A DNA stretch of 64,000 nucleotides from Streptomyces sp. MST-110588 (GCF_022695595.1 NZ_CP074380.1:7851504-7915503), one strand, 5' to 3'; counted from the first letter of the stretch, positions 53,092 through 63,032 are shown. Made by a program: numbers and translations. The notes: generated by a model not told the origin, from the letters alone.

Positions 53092-54381
53092 GTGACCGCA
53101 CGGGGTCGCGTGGCCGGCCCGGCGGCGGGCGGCGGCGGGGCCGGGCGGCTGCGCTGGTGCGCGCGCGGCCTGGTGGTCGCGGTGCTCTCCCAGATCGGCA
53201 GCGTCGCCCTGTTCACCGTCACCGTCCTGACCCTGCTCGCCCTGGCCGTCGGCGTGGGCGTCCTGATCCTGCCGGTCGTTGTGGCCGCGGTCCGCGCGCT
53301 GGCCGGCTACCACCGGCGGACGGCCGGCGAGTGGACCGGCACCCTCATCGAGACCCCCTACCGCCATCTTGTGGAAGCGGCACCCCACGACGTCTCCGCG
53401 TCCTTGCGGCAGTGCCGTCGTCTGCTGTCCGACCCGGCCACCTGGCGCGACGTACTGTGGCTGTTCCTCGACGGGCCCCTCGGCCTCATCCTTGGTCTGC
53501 TGCCCGCCTCCCTCGTCGCCTACGGCCTCAACGGCCTGCTCGTGACCCCCGTCCTCTGGGAAGACATGGGACCGCACTGGGGCTTCGGGGTGATCTGGCC
53601 CATCGCCGACCAGACCGACGCCTGCCTCGCCATGCCCCAGGGAGCGGCACTGGTGGCCCTCGGGCTGCTGAGCGCCGGGCCGCTGGTGCGGACGCACGGC
53701 CGCTTCAGCCGGCTGCTGCTGGCTCCCACCCGCAGCGCCCGCCTCACCCTGCGCGTCGAGCGGCTGACCGAGACCCGCTTGCAGACCGTGCAGTCCCAGG
53801 CGGCCGAACTCCGCCGCATCGAGCGGGACCTGCACGACGGCGCCCAGGCCCGCCTGGTGTCCCTGGGCATGAAGCTCGGCCTCGCCGACACCCTGCTGGA
53901 GGAGGACCCCGAGATGGTGCGCACCCTCCTCGCCGACGCCATGGACTCCAGCAGCCAGGCACTCACCGAACTGCGCGAGCTGGTCCGCGGCATCCATCCG
54001 CCCGTCCTGGCCGAACGCGGACTCCACGGCGCGGTCCGGGCGCTGGCGGTCGGCCTGCCGCTCCCCGTCGAGCTGGCCATCGACCTGCCCTTTCGCCCGC
54101 AGCCACCGGTCGAGTCGGCCGCCTACTTCGTGATCGCCGAGACGCTCGCCAACGTGACCAAGCACAGCGGCGCGTCCCGCGTGGGGGTGCGCCTGTGGTA
54201 CGCGGACGGCGTGCTGCAAGCCTGCGTCACCGACGACGGCCGCGGCGGCGCCGACCCCGAAGGCGGCAGCGGCCTGCGCGGGCTGCAACGCCGGCTCGCC
54301 GCCTTCGACGGAGTACTGGAGGTCCACAGTCCGCAGGGGGGACCGACCGTGGTGAGGATGGAGCTGCCGTGCGCGTGGTGA
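53092..54381 (+). CDS. Sensor histidine kinase (HisKA_3, NarL/DesK type)
   Basis: Predicted 429-residue membrane kinase. An N-terminal sensor region has four hydrophobic segments (SVALFTVTVLTLLALAVGVG; GLILGLLPASLVAYGLNGLL). The dimerisation helix carries the phospho-His in RRIERDLHDGAQARL, and the HATPase domain has ETLANVTKHSGAS (N-box) and DDGRGGADPEGGSGLRGL (G-box). The GTG start at 53092 is uncertain because GTG 53089 and earlier ATGs are open. The response regulator gene overlaps its end by 13 bp. Confidence 0.9.
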   Translation: MTARGRVAGPAAGGGGAGRLRWCARGLVVAVLSQIGSVALFTVTVLTLLALAVGVGVLILPVVVAAVRALAGYHRRTAGEWTGTLIETPYRHLVEAAPHDVSASLRQCRRLLSDPATWRDVLWLFLDGPLGLILGLLPASLVAYGLNGLLVTPVLWEDMGPHWGFGVIWPIADQTDACLAMPQGAALVALGLLSAGPLVRTHGRFSRLLLAPTRSARLTLRVERLTETRLQTVQSQAAELRRIERDLHDGAQARLVSLGMKLGLADTLLEEDPEMVRTLLADAMDSSSQALTELRELVRGIHPPVLAERGLHGAVRALAVGLPLPVELAIDLPFRPQPPVESAAYFVIAETLANVTKHSGASRVGVRLWYADGVLQACVTDDGRGGADPEGGSGLRGLQRRLAAFDGVLEVHSPQGGPTVVRMELPCAW

Positions 54382-55013
54382 TCGCCGAAGACCTGGCCCT
54401 GCTGCGGGAGGGCCTGGCACAACTGCTGACCGCACACAAATTCGACGTGGTCGAAGCGGTGGACAACGGGCCCGCGATGCTGCGCGCCCTGCTCACCCAC
54501 CGCCCGGACGTGGCCGTCGTCGACGTGCGCCTGCCCCCGACCTTCACCGACGAGGGCCTGCAGGCCGCGATCCAGGCCCGCCAACAGGTCCCCGGGCTGC
54601 CCGTCCTGGTCCTGTCCCAGCACGTGGAGCAGATGTACGCCCGCGAGCTGCTGTCCGACCAGAACGGCGGCGTCGGCTATCTCCTCAAGGACCGCGTCTT
54701 CGACGTGCGCCGCTTCGTCGGCATGCTGCGCCAGGTCGCGGACGGCGGTACGGTCATGGACCCCAAGGTGGTGTCGGAACTCATGGTCAGACAGAAGGCG
54801 GCCAGCCCGGTGCAGTCCCTCACCGAACGGGAACGCGAGGTGCTCGCCCTGATGGCCGAAGGACGCTCCAACGCGGCGGTCGCCGCCAAGCTGTTCGTGT
54901 CCGAGAAGGCCGTCAGCAAACACACCAACAGCATCTTCACCAAGCTGGGACTGGCGGCCTCCGCAGACGACAACCGGCGCGTCCTGGCCGTACTGGCCTA
55001 CCTCAACTCCTAG
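54369..55013 (+). CDS. LuxR/NarL-type response regulator
   Basis: Predicted 214-residue regulator. The receiver domain has acidic residues in VVIAEDLALL and the phospho-acceptor Asp in DVAVVDVRLPP, with the conserved Lys in GYLLKDRV. The LuxR-type HTH is LTEREREVLALMAEGRSNAA followed by LFVSEKAVSKHTNSIFTKLG. GTG 54369 lies inside the kinase gene (13-bp overlap) with GGAG before it. An IS982 element is inserted directly after its TAG stop, so the natural 3' untranslated region and terminator are displaced. Confidence 0.93.
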   Translation: MRVVIAEDLALLREGLAQLLTAHKFDVVEAVDNGPAMLRALLTHRPDVAVVDVRLPPTFTDEGLQAAIQARQQVPGLPVLVLSQHVEQMYARELLSDQNGGVGYLLKDRVFDVRRFVGMLRQVADGGTVMDPKVVSELMVRQKAASPVQSLTEREREVLALMAEGRSNAAVAAKLFVSEKAVSKHTNSIFTKLGLAASADDNRRVLAVLAYLNS

Positions 55014-55987
55014 ACGAGTAGTTCCGATGTGGCTCAGTGGTCGTAGGCGATCAGTGATCTGGTGGTGGGTGCGCCGATGATGCGGTTGTGCCAGATGGCG
55101 CAGGTCATCGCCAGGATTCGCTGGGCCACCCGGACGCCGACGCCGTCGATGGTGCGGCCGCCGTGCTGTTCGAGGTCGAGCTGGCCCTTGAGGGTGTCGT
55201 TGACCGACTCGATCAGCTGGCGGACCGTCTTGAGCAGAGGTTCGGCCGGGTGCGGGGTGCCGCGGTTGCGGTAGGAGGGCCGCAGCAGGCTCACACCGCG
55301 GGCGGCGAGGAAGTGGTCGAGTTCGGCGGCGATGTAGCCCTTGTCGGCCAGGATCAGCAGGCCGGGCCGGGTGCTGGCGAGGTGTGGCTCGTTGTCGATG
55401 AGCGCGGCCAGAACCTGGCGTTCGTCGATCTTGGGGTCGGCCAGGGCCCAGGTGACGGGCAGCCCGGCCGGGGTGCATACCAGGTGGAGTTTCAGGCCCC
55501 AGTGGAAGCGGGAGTGGGAGCGGCAGTAGCCGTAGTTCGCCCAGCCGGCGAGGTCGGAACGGCGCACGGTCTCGCGGGAGCGGGCGCACTCGACGGGGGT
55601 GGAGTCCACGATCCACAGGGGGTCGAGCCACAGGTCGGTGTCGATGGCCAGGAATCGGATGGCCCGTTTGACCAGGGGCAGAGCGGCCCGCAGGCGCTTG
55701 TTGTAGGCAGGGCGCTGGGGCAGGTAGGGGAACAGGCCGTGCAGGTGGGCGTGGGCGAAGCGCAGCCAGCGGGCTTCGCAGTGGAAGCCCAGGATGGCCT
55801 GGGCCACGGCCAGGGTGACCAGTTCGGCGTCGGTCAGCCGAGGCGGCCGCCCACGCCAGCGCGGGGTCTTCAAACGGTCATCGATATGCACGTACAGTGC
55901 CGTCAAGAGGGTGTCTAAATCGGTCGTCACAACCCGATGTTGGACACCCTCCCTGCGTCTGAGAACCCCGCAATCGGAACTATTCGT
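55014..55987 (-). mobile_element. IS982-family insertion sequence
   Basis: The ends ACGAGTAGTTCCGAT (55014-55028) and, inverted, ATCGGAACTATTCGT (55973-55987) match except at one position. CTAG flanks both ends (55010-55013 and 55988-55991) and may be the target duplication, although IS982 elements often make slightly longer ones. One transposase gene fills the element. It looks complete and recent. Confidence 0.85.
55034..55930 (-). CDS. IS982-family transposase
   Basis: Predicted 298-residue DDE transposase, intact. Catalytic acids are expected in IVDSTPVECARSRE (first Asp), LLILADKGYIAAELD (second Asp) and PLLKTVRQLIESVNDTLKGQ (Glu). LTDAELVTLAVAQAILGF near the start and RILAMTCAIWHN at the end are typical of the family. 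It mobilises the surrounding element. Confidence 0.92.
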   Translation of the reverse strand: MTTDLDTLLTALYVHIDDRLKTPRWRGRPPRLTDAELVTLAVAQAILGFHCEARWLRFAHAHLHGLFPYLPQRPAYNKRLRAALPLVKRAIRFLAIDTDLWLDPLWIVDSTPVECARSRETVRRSDLAGWANYGYCRSHSRFHWGLKLHLVCTPAGLPVTWALADPKIDERQVLAALIDNEPHLASTRPGLLILADKGYIAAELDHFLAARGVSLLRPSYRNRGTPHPAEPLLKTVRQLIESVNDTLKGQLDLEQHGGRTIDGVGVRVAQRILAMTCAIWHNRIIGAPTTRSLIAYDH

Positions 55988-56044
55988 CTAGTACTGCAGC
56001 GGTGCTTGCCGTGACTGATGGCCGGGTCGTTCGTGGGTGGGGTT

Positions 56045-56600
56045 ATGGGCGGGGACCTTGCTGGTGTCAGGTTGTGGGCGGATGAACTGGATGCTGTGCA
56101 GGAGCGGTTCGTGCACCGTTTCAGCAGATCGGAGCCCCGAAGGTCGGCGCCGGCCTATGTGCGGGGCCGGATCGCACCCCTGCAGCGGAAGAACGGCCGG
56201 ACGCCGGCGGAGGAAGCCGGCCACGCAGGCCCGGACCGCCTCCACCGGATGCTGAACCGGTCCGAGGGGACGCCGATGAGGTCCTCGATGCCGTGCGCCA
56301 GTACGTCATCGAAGACCTCGGCGACCTCGGCGCCGTCCTGGCCGTGGACGGCCCGGGCTTCCTGAAGAAGGGGACGCGGTCGGCCGGGGTGCAGCGGCAC
56401 TACTCCGGCACCGCCGGGCGCACGGAGAACTGCCAGGTCGGCGTCTTCCTCGCCTATGCCACAGACCGCGGGCGGACACCGATCGCCCGGCGTCTGTAGC
56501 TGCCCGCCTCCTGGACCGACGACCGCGAAAGGCGCCGCCGGGCCGGCATCGCCGACGAGATCGGCTTCGAGACGAAGGTCGTCACGGCCCAGACCACGGC
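56045..56600 (+). pseudogene. IS701-family transposase, N-terminal remnant
   Basis: The start ATG 56045 gives [20 protein letters not shown] and then LRRKN-type region [20 protein letters not shown], hallmarks of IS701 transposases. After a frameshift near 56262 it continues [20 protein letters not shown] and [24 protein letters not shown] at 56497-56499 then interrupts it, and the match fades after DEIGFETKV. The C-terminal half is missing, so it is inactive. Confidence 0.8.
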
Positions 56601-56793
56601 TGCTGTGCCTAGGGTGGTCTGCATGCGTTCCGGGGTGTTCCGGTTCGTGTTTCCTCTCATGTTCCCCGAGGTGCGGATGGTTTCTCCTCCGGTTCCCTGC
56701 TGGAGAGCTGTGGGCATGCACCCGTGGTGGTGCTGTGGGGTCAATGCGTGACATGACGTGTTGAGAGGCGTGCTTGTGGTCATGTGAGAGCGG
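56601..56793. other. Spacer between IS701 remnant and tandem repeats
   Basis: No gene recognised in this part of the window. Confidence 0.35.
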
Positions 56794-56880
56794 TCTGCTC
56801 CGCGCCGGGTCTGCTCCGCGCCGGGTCTGCTTGGCGGCGGTCTGTTTGGCGGCGGTCTGTTTGGCGGCGGTCTGTTTGGC
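56794..56880. repeat. 15/16-nt tandem repeat array
   Basis: Two 16-nt units TCTGCTCCGCGCCGGG are followed by TCTGCTTGGCGGCGG and three TCTGTTTGGCGGC-type 15-nt units. Read on the minus strand the 15-nt units encode TAAKQ repeats in an open frame, but no protein domain surrounds them. Confidence 0.75.
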
Positions 56881-56989
56881 ATTGGCTGGTGAGGGCTCGT
56901 GTAGGGCCTGGTGCCTGGTGCCTGGTGAGATGCCGGACGGGAGGGGCGGGCAGGGGCGTCGGGCGAGGAGCGGTGGATTTAAGATCACC

Positions 56990-57420
56990 AGGCAGGGCAT
57001 CCGGCGGATGATGGGGGTGATCCAGCGGGAGATGGACATCTACCCGGTCACCGCCAGGGTGCAGGCCGATCCGGATGTGTCCTTCGGCGATACGAACGTC
57101 TTCAACGGCCCGGTCATCCATGGCGTCGTCCGCGGTTCCCGCATGCTCTGGGGAACCCCTCCGTGAACCAGGCCAGGACCAGAGCAAGCCGATCGCCCCG
57201 GGCTTCGAGGCCATCGCGCAGTCTGTAGCGGGCATGTTGAGGCAGCTTCCGACTCCTGGTGTGCTGGACGAGGACCTGGAAGATGCCCCGGCTGTCGGCG
57301 AGGAGGTCCTCAACGTCTACAGCCCGAGCCGGACCGTGGGGTGATCCGGCGTGCTGCGGCTGCGCTCAAGGGCTGCCTTGCGCCGATTGCCACAGGTGCG
57401 GCCGGGGCCGGGGCCGTGAC
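56990..57420 (+). pseudogene. Decayed small Streptomyces gene (GPVIHG-type hypothetical protein)
   Basis: The first frame reads FGDTNVFNGPVIHGVVRGSR then MLWG. A second frame continues PIAPGFEAIAQSVAGMLRQL and LDEDLEDAPAVGEEVLNVYS to a stop, after which a third gives AAAALKGCLAPIATGAA-like sequence. This order (a beta motif with GPVIHGxVxGSxxxWG, then an acidic helical pair and a glycine/alanine-rich hydrophobic end) resembles a small hypothetical protein family I remember from Streptomyces; its function is unknown. Frameshifts make it non-functional. Confidence 0.45.
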
Positions 57421-58254
57421 CGGGGTGAGGAGACCGCACGTGTCCTGATCGGGCGTCTCAGTACCGCTCTGGAGACCGGGCCCGCACTGCCGGCTGATGC
57501 CTGTGCTGGGCGCCCACCGTCGTGGGTGCCTGGGGTGCCTGGCAGAGGCATCAGTGCTTTTCGCTGCTCAGTCATCCGCCGTCGAAGGTGTCTTGGGGGC
57601 TTGAGCAGGGCCAGGCCGGAGAAATGCGGTGGGTCCGGTCCGGAGCTGTGCCGGTACTGGCGCCGACGGAAGTGAGGCTCCCCTGCCGCAGGTTGAACCG
57701 GGTGTTCTCGGCGCCCTTGTGGGAGCGGCGAAGGACACCGTTTCCTATGAGGCCATTGCCGTCGTGCTCGCACCGGCGGGCATCGACACGACCACGGCCG
57801 CCTCTCCGCCATCTTCACCGGGCACTTTCGATCCACGCCCTGGTGCAGTGGTCCACGTCGCCGCTGGGGTTCGGTGAAATGCGTCCGGGCCTGTTCCGTA
57901 ACCGGCTAGGGCCGGCTCGTGCCGGTGGGGTTTTTGAGTAACGATCAGGTCGGGGCGTACGGGATGTGCGCCGGGGAGCGGGCGAGGCCGGAGCCGGAGC
58001 GGGGCGGTTTTGTTTTCTGGCCGCTGTCGGCAGTGTCCTGGCCTGGTCACTGAGCGCGTCAGCGCAACGTTCGCAGCGCTGACCGTCTGGCCGCCCGGCC
58101 ACCTGTCGAGCCGATCGGGCCGGCCGGGACTCCGGCGGGGACGGGTGGGGCGGAGAAGGAGCGCGGGGCCCGCTTCCCGTCCCTCCGTGCGGGCCGGCTC
58201 CTTGACACCGTGGCGGCTTTTTGGCCTTGGTGGCCCTCGGTGATAGTGGGCGCC
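57421..58254. other. Long region without a recognised gene
   Basis: About 830 bp. A plus-strand stretch near 57690-57790 (VLGALVGAAKDTVSYEAIAV) appears protein-like but is unassignable. The 3' part just before 58255 should contain the promoter of the monooxygenase gene. Confidence 0.4.
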
Positions 58255-59826
58255 ATGGACTATGACGTAGTGGTGGCCGGGGGCGGCCCGGTCGGGCTGA
58301 TGCTGGCGTGCGAGCTGCGGCTCGGCGGCGCGCGGGTGGCCGTCCTGGAGCGCCGGACCGAAGTGGACCCGACGATCAAGGGCGGGGCGATCACCACGCC
58401 CAGCGCCGAGGCGCTCTACCGCCGGGGGCTGCTGCCCGCGCTGGCCGCGGTGCAGCGGCAGGCGGTGGACCGCATCCAGGCGTTCGTGCACGAGCAAAAC
58501 GGCGGGGAGACAGGCGGGGCTGCGGGCCAAGGGCTCGGGATCGTCGGGCACTTCGCCGGGATCATGCTGCGTGCCGATCTGGTCGACCGTACGGAGCCGG
58601 GCCTTGGCGATGCCGGCCCCGCCGCCGGGATCGCTTTCGTGACGCAGCAGGACATCGAGCGGCTGCTCGGCGGGCGGGCGGACGAACTCGGCGTCGAGGT
58701 GCGCCGGGGGGTGGAGCTGACCGGCTTCGACGCGGACGGCGGGGGCGTGACCGTGCGGACCAGCCACGGGGCCATACGCGCCGGCTGGCTCGTGGGCTGC
58801 GACGGTGGCCGCAGCACGGTCCGCAAGCTCGCGGGGTTCGCTTTTCCCGGTACGGACCCGGAGATCACCTGTCATCAGGCGGTCGTGGAGATGACCGGCG
58901 CCGAGGGACTGACGGCCGGCTGGAGGGCCACGGACACCGGGGTGTACGCCTACGGGCCGATGCCGGGCCGCGTCGTGACCGTGGAGTTCGACGGCCCGCC
59001 GGCCGACCGGGACGCGCCGGTCACCGCCGAGGACCTGCAGGCGCGGCTGCGCCGTGTGTCCGGGGTGGACGTCACGATCACCGGGGTGCGGACCGCGACC
59101 CGCTTCACCGACCACGCCCGCCAGGTCACCGAGTACCGCAAGGGCCGGGTGCTGCTGGCGGGCGACGCGGCGCACGTGCACTCCGCGTTCGGGAGCCAGG
59201 GGCTGAGCCTGGGGATCGGGGACGCGGTGAACCTCGGCTGGAAGCTCGCCGCGGTGGTCGGCGGCCGGGCGCCGGAAGGGCTGCTGGACTCCTATACCTG
59301 CGAGCGGCACCCGGTCGGTGCGTGGGTTCTGGACTGGACCCGGTCCCAGGTCGCGGCCATGCGCCCGGACCCGCAGTCCCGGGCCCTGCGTGAGATCGTC
59401 AGCGGCCTGGCGGGGACGGTCGCGGGCACCACGTACCTGACCGCGCGGCTCAACGGTGGCGGGGTGCGGTACGAGCTGCCGGGCGAGCACCCGCTGACCG
59501 GCCGCAGCACCCCGGACCTCGCACTCGCCGACGGCCGCCGCCTGGCGGACCACCTCCACGGCGGCCGGGGGCTCTTGCTGGACCTCACCGGCGACCCGGA
59601 GCTGCGGGCCCTCGCTGCGGGGTATGCCGGCCGCGTCGAGACCCTGAGGGTCGGCTGCCCGTCCCGCCCGGAGCTGGCGGCGGTCCTCGTCCGTCCGGAC
59701 GGCTTCACGGCCTGGGCGGCCGACGCCGGGGCGCCGGCATCGACGGCCGGGCTGGCGGAGGCGCTCCAGGAGTGGTTCGGGGTGCCCAAGGGCGCGGTGA
59801 CGCCGGGCGGTCCCCCGCTGTGCTGA
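58255..59826 (+). CDS. FAD-dependent aromatic monooxygenase (Rox/PHBH-like)
   Basis: Predicted 523-residue class A flavoprotein hydroxylase. FAD-binding motif 1 is VVVAGGGPVGLMLACELRLG, the DG motif WLVGCDGGRSTVRKLAG, and the GD motif VLLAGDAAHVHSAFGSQGLS, with NLGWKLAAVVGG after it. The C-terminal thioredoxin-like domain is present (about residues 410-520). It resembles rifampicin monooxygenase and polyketide hydroxylases; the substrate cannot be decided. ATG 58255 begins directly at the Rossmann strand. No operon partner is seen. Confidence 0.92.
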   Translation: MDYDVVVAGGGPVGLMLACELRLGGARVAVLERRTEVDPTIKGGAITTPSAEALYRRGLLPALAAVQRQAVDRIQAFVHEQNGGETGGAAGQGLGIVGHFAGIMLRADLVDRTEPGLGDAGPAAGIAFVTQQDIERLLGGRADELGVEVRRGVELTGFDADGGGVTVRTSHGAIRAGWLVGCDGGRSTVRKLAGFAFPGTDPEITCHQAVVEMTGAEGLTAGWRATDTGVYAYGPMPGRVVTVEFDGPPADRDAPVTAEDLQARLRRVSGVDVTITGVRTATRFTDHARQVTEYRKGRVLLAGDAAHVHSAFGSQGLSLGIGDAVNLGWKLAAVVGGRAPEGLLDSYTCERHPVGAWVLDWTRSQVAAMRPDPQSRALREIVSGLAGTVAGTTYLTARLNGGGVRYELPGEHPLTGRSTPDLALADGRRLADHLHGGRGLLLDLTGDPELRALAAGYAGRVETLRVGCPSRPELAAVLVRPDGFTAWAADAGAPASTAGLAEALQEWFGVPKGAVTPGGPPLC

Positions 59827-60431
59827 CCGGCTCGAACCACGAGCCGATGCCCCACGGCCGCCGCACCCGCCCGGTGTGGCGGCCCGCCCGCACTCCTGTT
59901 CCGGCCCAGCAGCAGCCCAAAGCTCTCGCCGGCCGCCTGCCGCACCCGCCGCCATCTGTTCCGGACCCCGGTGCAGAAGGTGCTCCTCGACCTGCCGCGG
60001 GGCCCGGCCGGCTCGCTCCCCGACCTGCCGCAAGGTCGACCACCGGCCATCTGCCGCGCCGTGCTCGAGCGCCCGCCGACAGCTGCGAGGTCGTCAGGAC
60101 CTGCTGCTGTGACGGAGCAGTGATCTTCAGGTGGCTGGACTGGTTTGGTGTGGTGTTTCGTCTTTGAGGTGGGGTTCGGGGTGGCTGAAGTGGTTGTGCT
60201 CGGGTGTGGTGGGCGTGGCTTGGGGGTGTGTTCGGTTTGGTTGTTCGGGGGTTTGGCCTGCGGTCCGGTAGTTGTGTGGGATTGATCTTGGTTTTCTCGT
60301 GGGTGGGGTGGTGCGTCTATAGGAGACTGCGCTTTCTGGGGGCTTCGGTGTGTGGTGTGGCTGGTCAGTGGTGTGTGTGGGTGAGGAAGACCCGGAGGGA
60401 TCGTTCGCGTTGCTGGCCAGGCGTGTGGTTA
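59827..60431. other. Spacer with strongly G/T-skewed 3' half
   Basis: 59827-60120 is ordinary GC-rich DNA without a gene. From about 60128 to 60430 the plus strand is very rich in G and T, and the minus strand holds one open frame of about 100 codons (threonine/proline/histidine-rich). That frame matches in phase the frame interrupted at the other side of the IS21 element, suggesting it is the 3' end of the interrupted gene. Confidence 0.4.
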
Positions 60432-60567
60432 TGTGCGTGACTTCGGGAGCCGTTTCGATGTGACTGTGGGAGTCGCCATCTGACCGAGTTTGCGATGGCA
60501 GTTTGTTTTGACGTCACTTGAGGGCTTGCGGTGGGACTGTAAGGTGTGCTTCTCCGCTGGGGGCCTC

Positions 60568-62201
60568 ATGGGTAACTCGCAGTCGAAGGTCGAGTTGTAC
60601 GCGGCGATCCGCCGGGATCACCGGATGGGGATGTCGTTGCGGGCGCTTCAGCGCACGCACAACGTGACCTGGAGGACGGTCCGGCGGGCCCTGGACGGGC
60701 AGTGGCCCGAGCCGCGGAAGAAGCAACGACGCAAGGAGTCCCGGCTCGATCCCTACAAGCCGTTGATCGACGGGATGCTGCTGGCTGACCTGGACGCTCC
60801 GCCCAAGCAGCGGCACACCGCCCAGCGCATCTACGACCGCCTGGTCGGAGACCATGCGGCCAACGACATCTCGTATCCCATGGTCCGCGTCTACGTGAAG
60901 GACCGCTGGGCCCGGACGCGATGTTCGTGCCGCAGACGCATCTGCCGGGAGCGGAGGCGGAGGTCGACTTCGGTGAAGTGCACGTCATGCTCGCGGGCAG
61001 GATGACCAAGGTCTATCTGTTCTCGCTGCGGCTGTCCTACTCCGGCAAGGCGGTGCACCGGGTGTTCGCCTCCTGCGGCCAGGAGGCGTTTTTCGAAGGG
61101 CACGTGCACGCGTTTCGGGTGCTGGGCGGCATACCCCGCGGCCGCATCCGCTATGACAACCTGCGGGCTGCGGTCGAGCGGGTTCTGGGCCTGTCCAGGG
61201 CGAGGGTGGAGAACGACCGCTGGACGGCCTTCCGCTCGCACTGGGGCGTCGATGTTTTTTTACTGCCGTCCCGGCATCGAGGGCGCCCACGAGAAGGGCG
61301 GTGTCGAAGGGCAGATCGGCTACTACCGCCGCAACCACTTCGTCCCTGTCCCCGAGGTGGCCTCGCTGACCGAGCTGAACGCCATGGTCGACCAGTGGGA
61401 CCTGGACGACGAAGGCCGGCGTCTGCGCTCGAAGCCCCGCACTATCGGTGAGTGCTTCGCCCAGGAACGGCCGCTGCTGCGGCCACTGCCCCGCGAGGTG
61501 TTCGAGACCGGGCGGTGGTTCACTCCGCGGGTCAACCGGTTCGGCCAGGTCACGGTGCGCTGCAACTCCTATTCGGTCCCGGTCCGCTTCATCGGACGCC
61601 AGCTGCGGGTGCTGCTGCACGCCAATGACCTGGTCGTCTATGACGGGCGGACTGTGGTCGCCCACCACGAACGCCTCAGCGGCCGGGGCGAATCCCGCCT
61701 GGTCCTGGACCACTACCTGGAAGCACTCCTGCGCAAGCCGGGCGCCTTTCCTGGAGCGACCGCCCTCGAACAGGCCAAAGCCGCAGGGAGGTTCACCCCG
61801 TCCACGAAGCCTGGTGGGCCGCAGCCCGCGCCGCGCACGGCGAGGCTGCTGGCACCAGAGCCTTGATCGAGGTGCTGCTGCTGGGCCGCCACATGGAACA
61901 CGAACACGTCGTCGCCGGACTCGCCGCAGCCCACCAGGCAGGCGCCCTGACCGCGGACGCGGTCGCGCTGGAGGCCCGCAAGGCTGCCGAAGGCGAGACC
62001 TTCACCGAGCCCGCGAAGCCCACCCCGGCCCATCCCGTCCAGCCGCAGGAGGAGCCCGGCGGCACTGTCACCTTCCTGTCCGACTGGAAGCTGTCCCACC
62101 TCCCGCCCGACAACCGGCCGCTGCCGTCGGTGGCCCACTACGACCAGCTCCTGAAACGGCACGGCCGCACGGCCGAGAGAAAGAGGGATCATGACACGTA
62201 A
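60568..62201 (+). pseudogene. istA: IS21 transposase IstA with three frameshifts
   Basis: All parts of IstA can be read but in successive frames. ATG 60568 starts the HTH region (MSLRALQRTHNVTWRTVRRA). The rve/DDE core continues in another frame from about 60905 (EAEVDFGEVHVMLAGRMTKV). It shifts at a seven-T run near 61255-61261 to YCRPGIEGAHEKGGVEGQIG, and again near 61797 to IEVLLLGRHMEHEHVVAGLA, ending at 62201. The IstB start lies 11 bp before this end, as in active elements. Three indels make it inactive unless they are sequence errors or slippage sites. Confidence 0.85.
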
Positions 62202-62979
62202 GCGCGGACTGACCGAAGAAGCCGCCACCGCCTCGATCGACCAGGCATGCCGCATGCTCAGGCTGCCCTCCATCCGCCAGCAGTTCGCCGACCTCGCCGA
62301 AGGCGCCGCACGCGATCAGATGTCGTATCGGGCGTTCCTCGCCGAACTGCTGATGACCGAGTGCGACGACCGGGCCCGCCGACGCTCAGAACGCCGGATC
62401 AAGGCCGCTTCCTTCCCCCGCGACAAGAGCCTGCGGGTATTCGACTTCGACGCCAACCTCAACGTCGACCCGGCCACCGTCAACACCCTCGCCACCTGCG
62501 AATGGGTCAAGAAAGGGGAGCCGCTCTGCCTGATCGGCGACTCCGGCACCGGCAAGTCCCACCTGCTGATCGCCCTGGGCACGGAGGCCGCGATGCACGG
62601 CTTCCGCGTCCGCTACGTGCTGGCCACCAAGCTCGTCAACGAACTCGTCGAAGCCGCCGACGAGAAGCAGCTGTCCAAGACGATCGCCCGCTACGGCCGC
62701 GTCGATCTGTTATGCATTGATGAACTCGGCTATATGGAGCTTGACCGCAGGGGCGCTGAGCTGCTGTTTCAGGTTCTGACCGAGCGCGAGGAGAAGAACA
62801 GCGTTGCCATCGCTTCGAACGAAAGTTTCAGCGGGTGGACGAAAACGTTCACGGATCCGCGGCTCTGCGCGGCCATAGTCGACCGCCTGACCTTCAATGG
62901 CGCCATCATCCAGACCGGCACCGAGTCCTACAGCCTCGCCCATACCAAAGCCCTGGCCGAACAAACCCAGGCCAGCTGA
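62191..62979 (+). CDS. istB: IS21 transposition helper ATPase IstB
   Basis: Predicted 262-residue AAA+ ATPase that assists IstA in transposition. Walker A is CLIGDSGTGKSHLLIALG, Walker B DLLCIDELGYMELDRRGAEL, and sensor region SVAIASNESFSGWTKTF. The N-terminal helix bundle (ASIDQACRMLRLPSIRQQFA) binds the transposase. Length and motifs are intact. ATG 62191 overlaps the istA end by 11 bp. Confidence 0.93.
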   Translation: MTRKRGLTEEAATASIDQACRMLRLPSIRQQFADLAEGAARDQMSYRAFLAELLMTECDDRARRRSERRIKAASFPRDKSLRVFDFDANLNVDPATVNTLATCEWVKKGEPLCLIGDSGTGKSHLLIALGTEAAMHGFRVRYVLATKLVNELVEAADEKQLSKTIARYGRVDLLCIDELGYMELDRRGAELLFQVLTEREEKNSVAIASNESFSGWTKTFTDPRLCAAIVDRLTFNGAIIQTGTESYSLAHTKALAEQTQAS

Positions 62980-62992
62980 ACGACGCCGCAGG

Positions 62993-63019
62993 GCCGACCC
63001 CGGAGCCAGCGGGGTCGGC
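62993..63019. terminator. Bidirectional terminator hairpin
   Basis: GCCGACCCC (62993-63001) and GGGGTCGGC (63011-63019) form a perfect 9-bp stem with a nine-base loop between the convergent istB and DinB-like genes. Confidence 0.55.
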
Positions 63020-63032
63020 AGCAGTGGAGAGA

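Noticed and set aside
57745..60033. 762-codon minus-strand open frame
   Set aside because: Opposite the FAD monooxygenase with all its motifs; no domain in the antisense translation.
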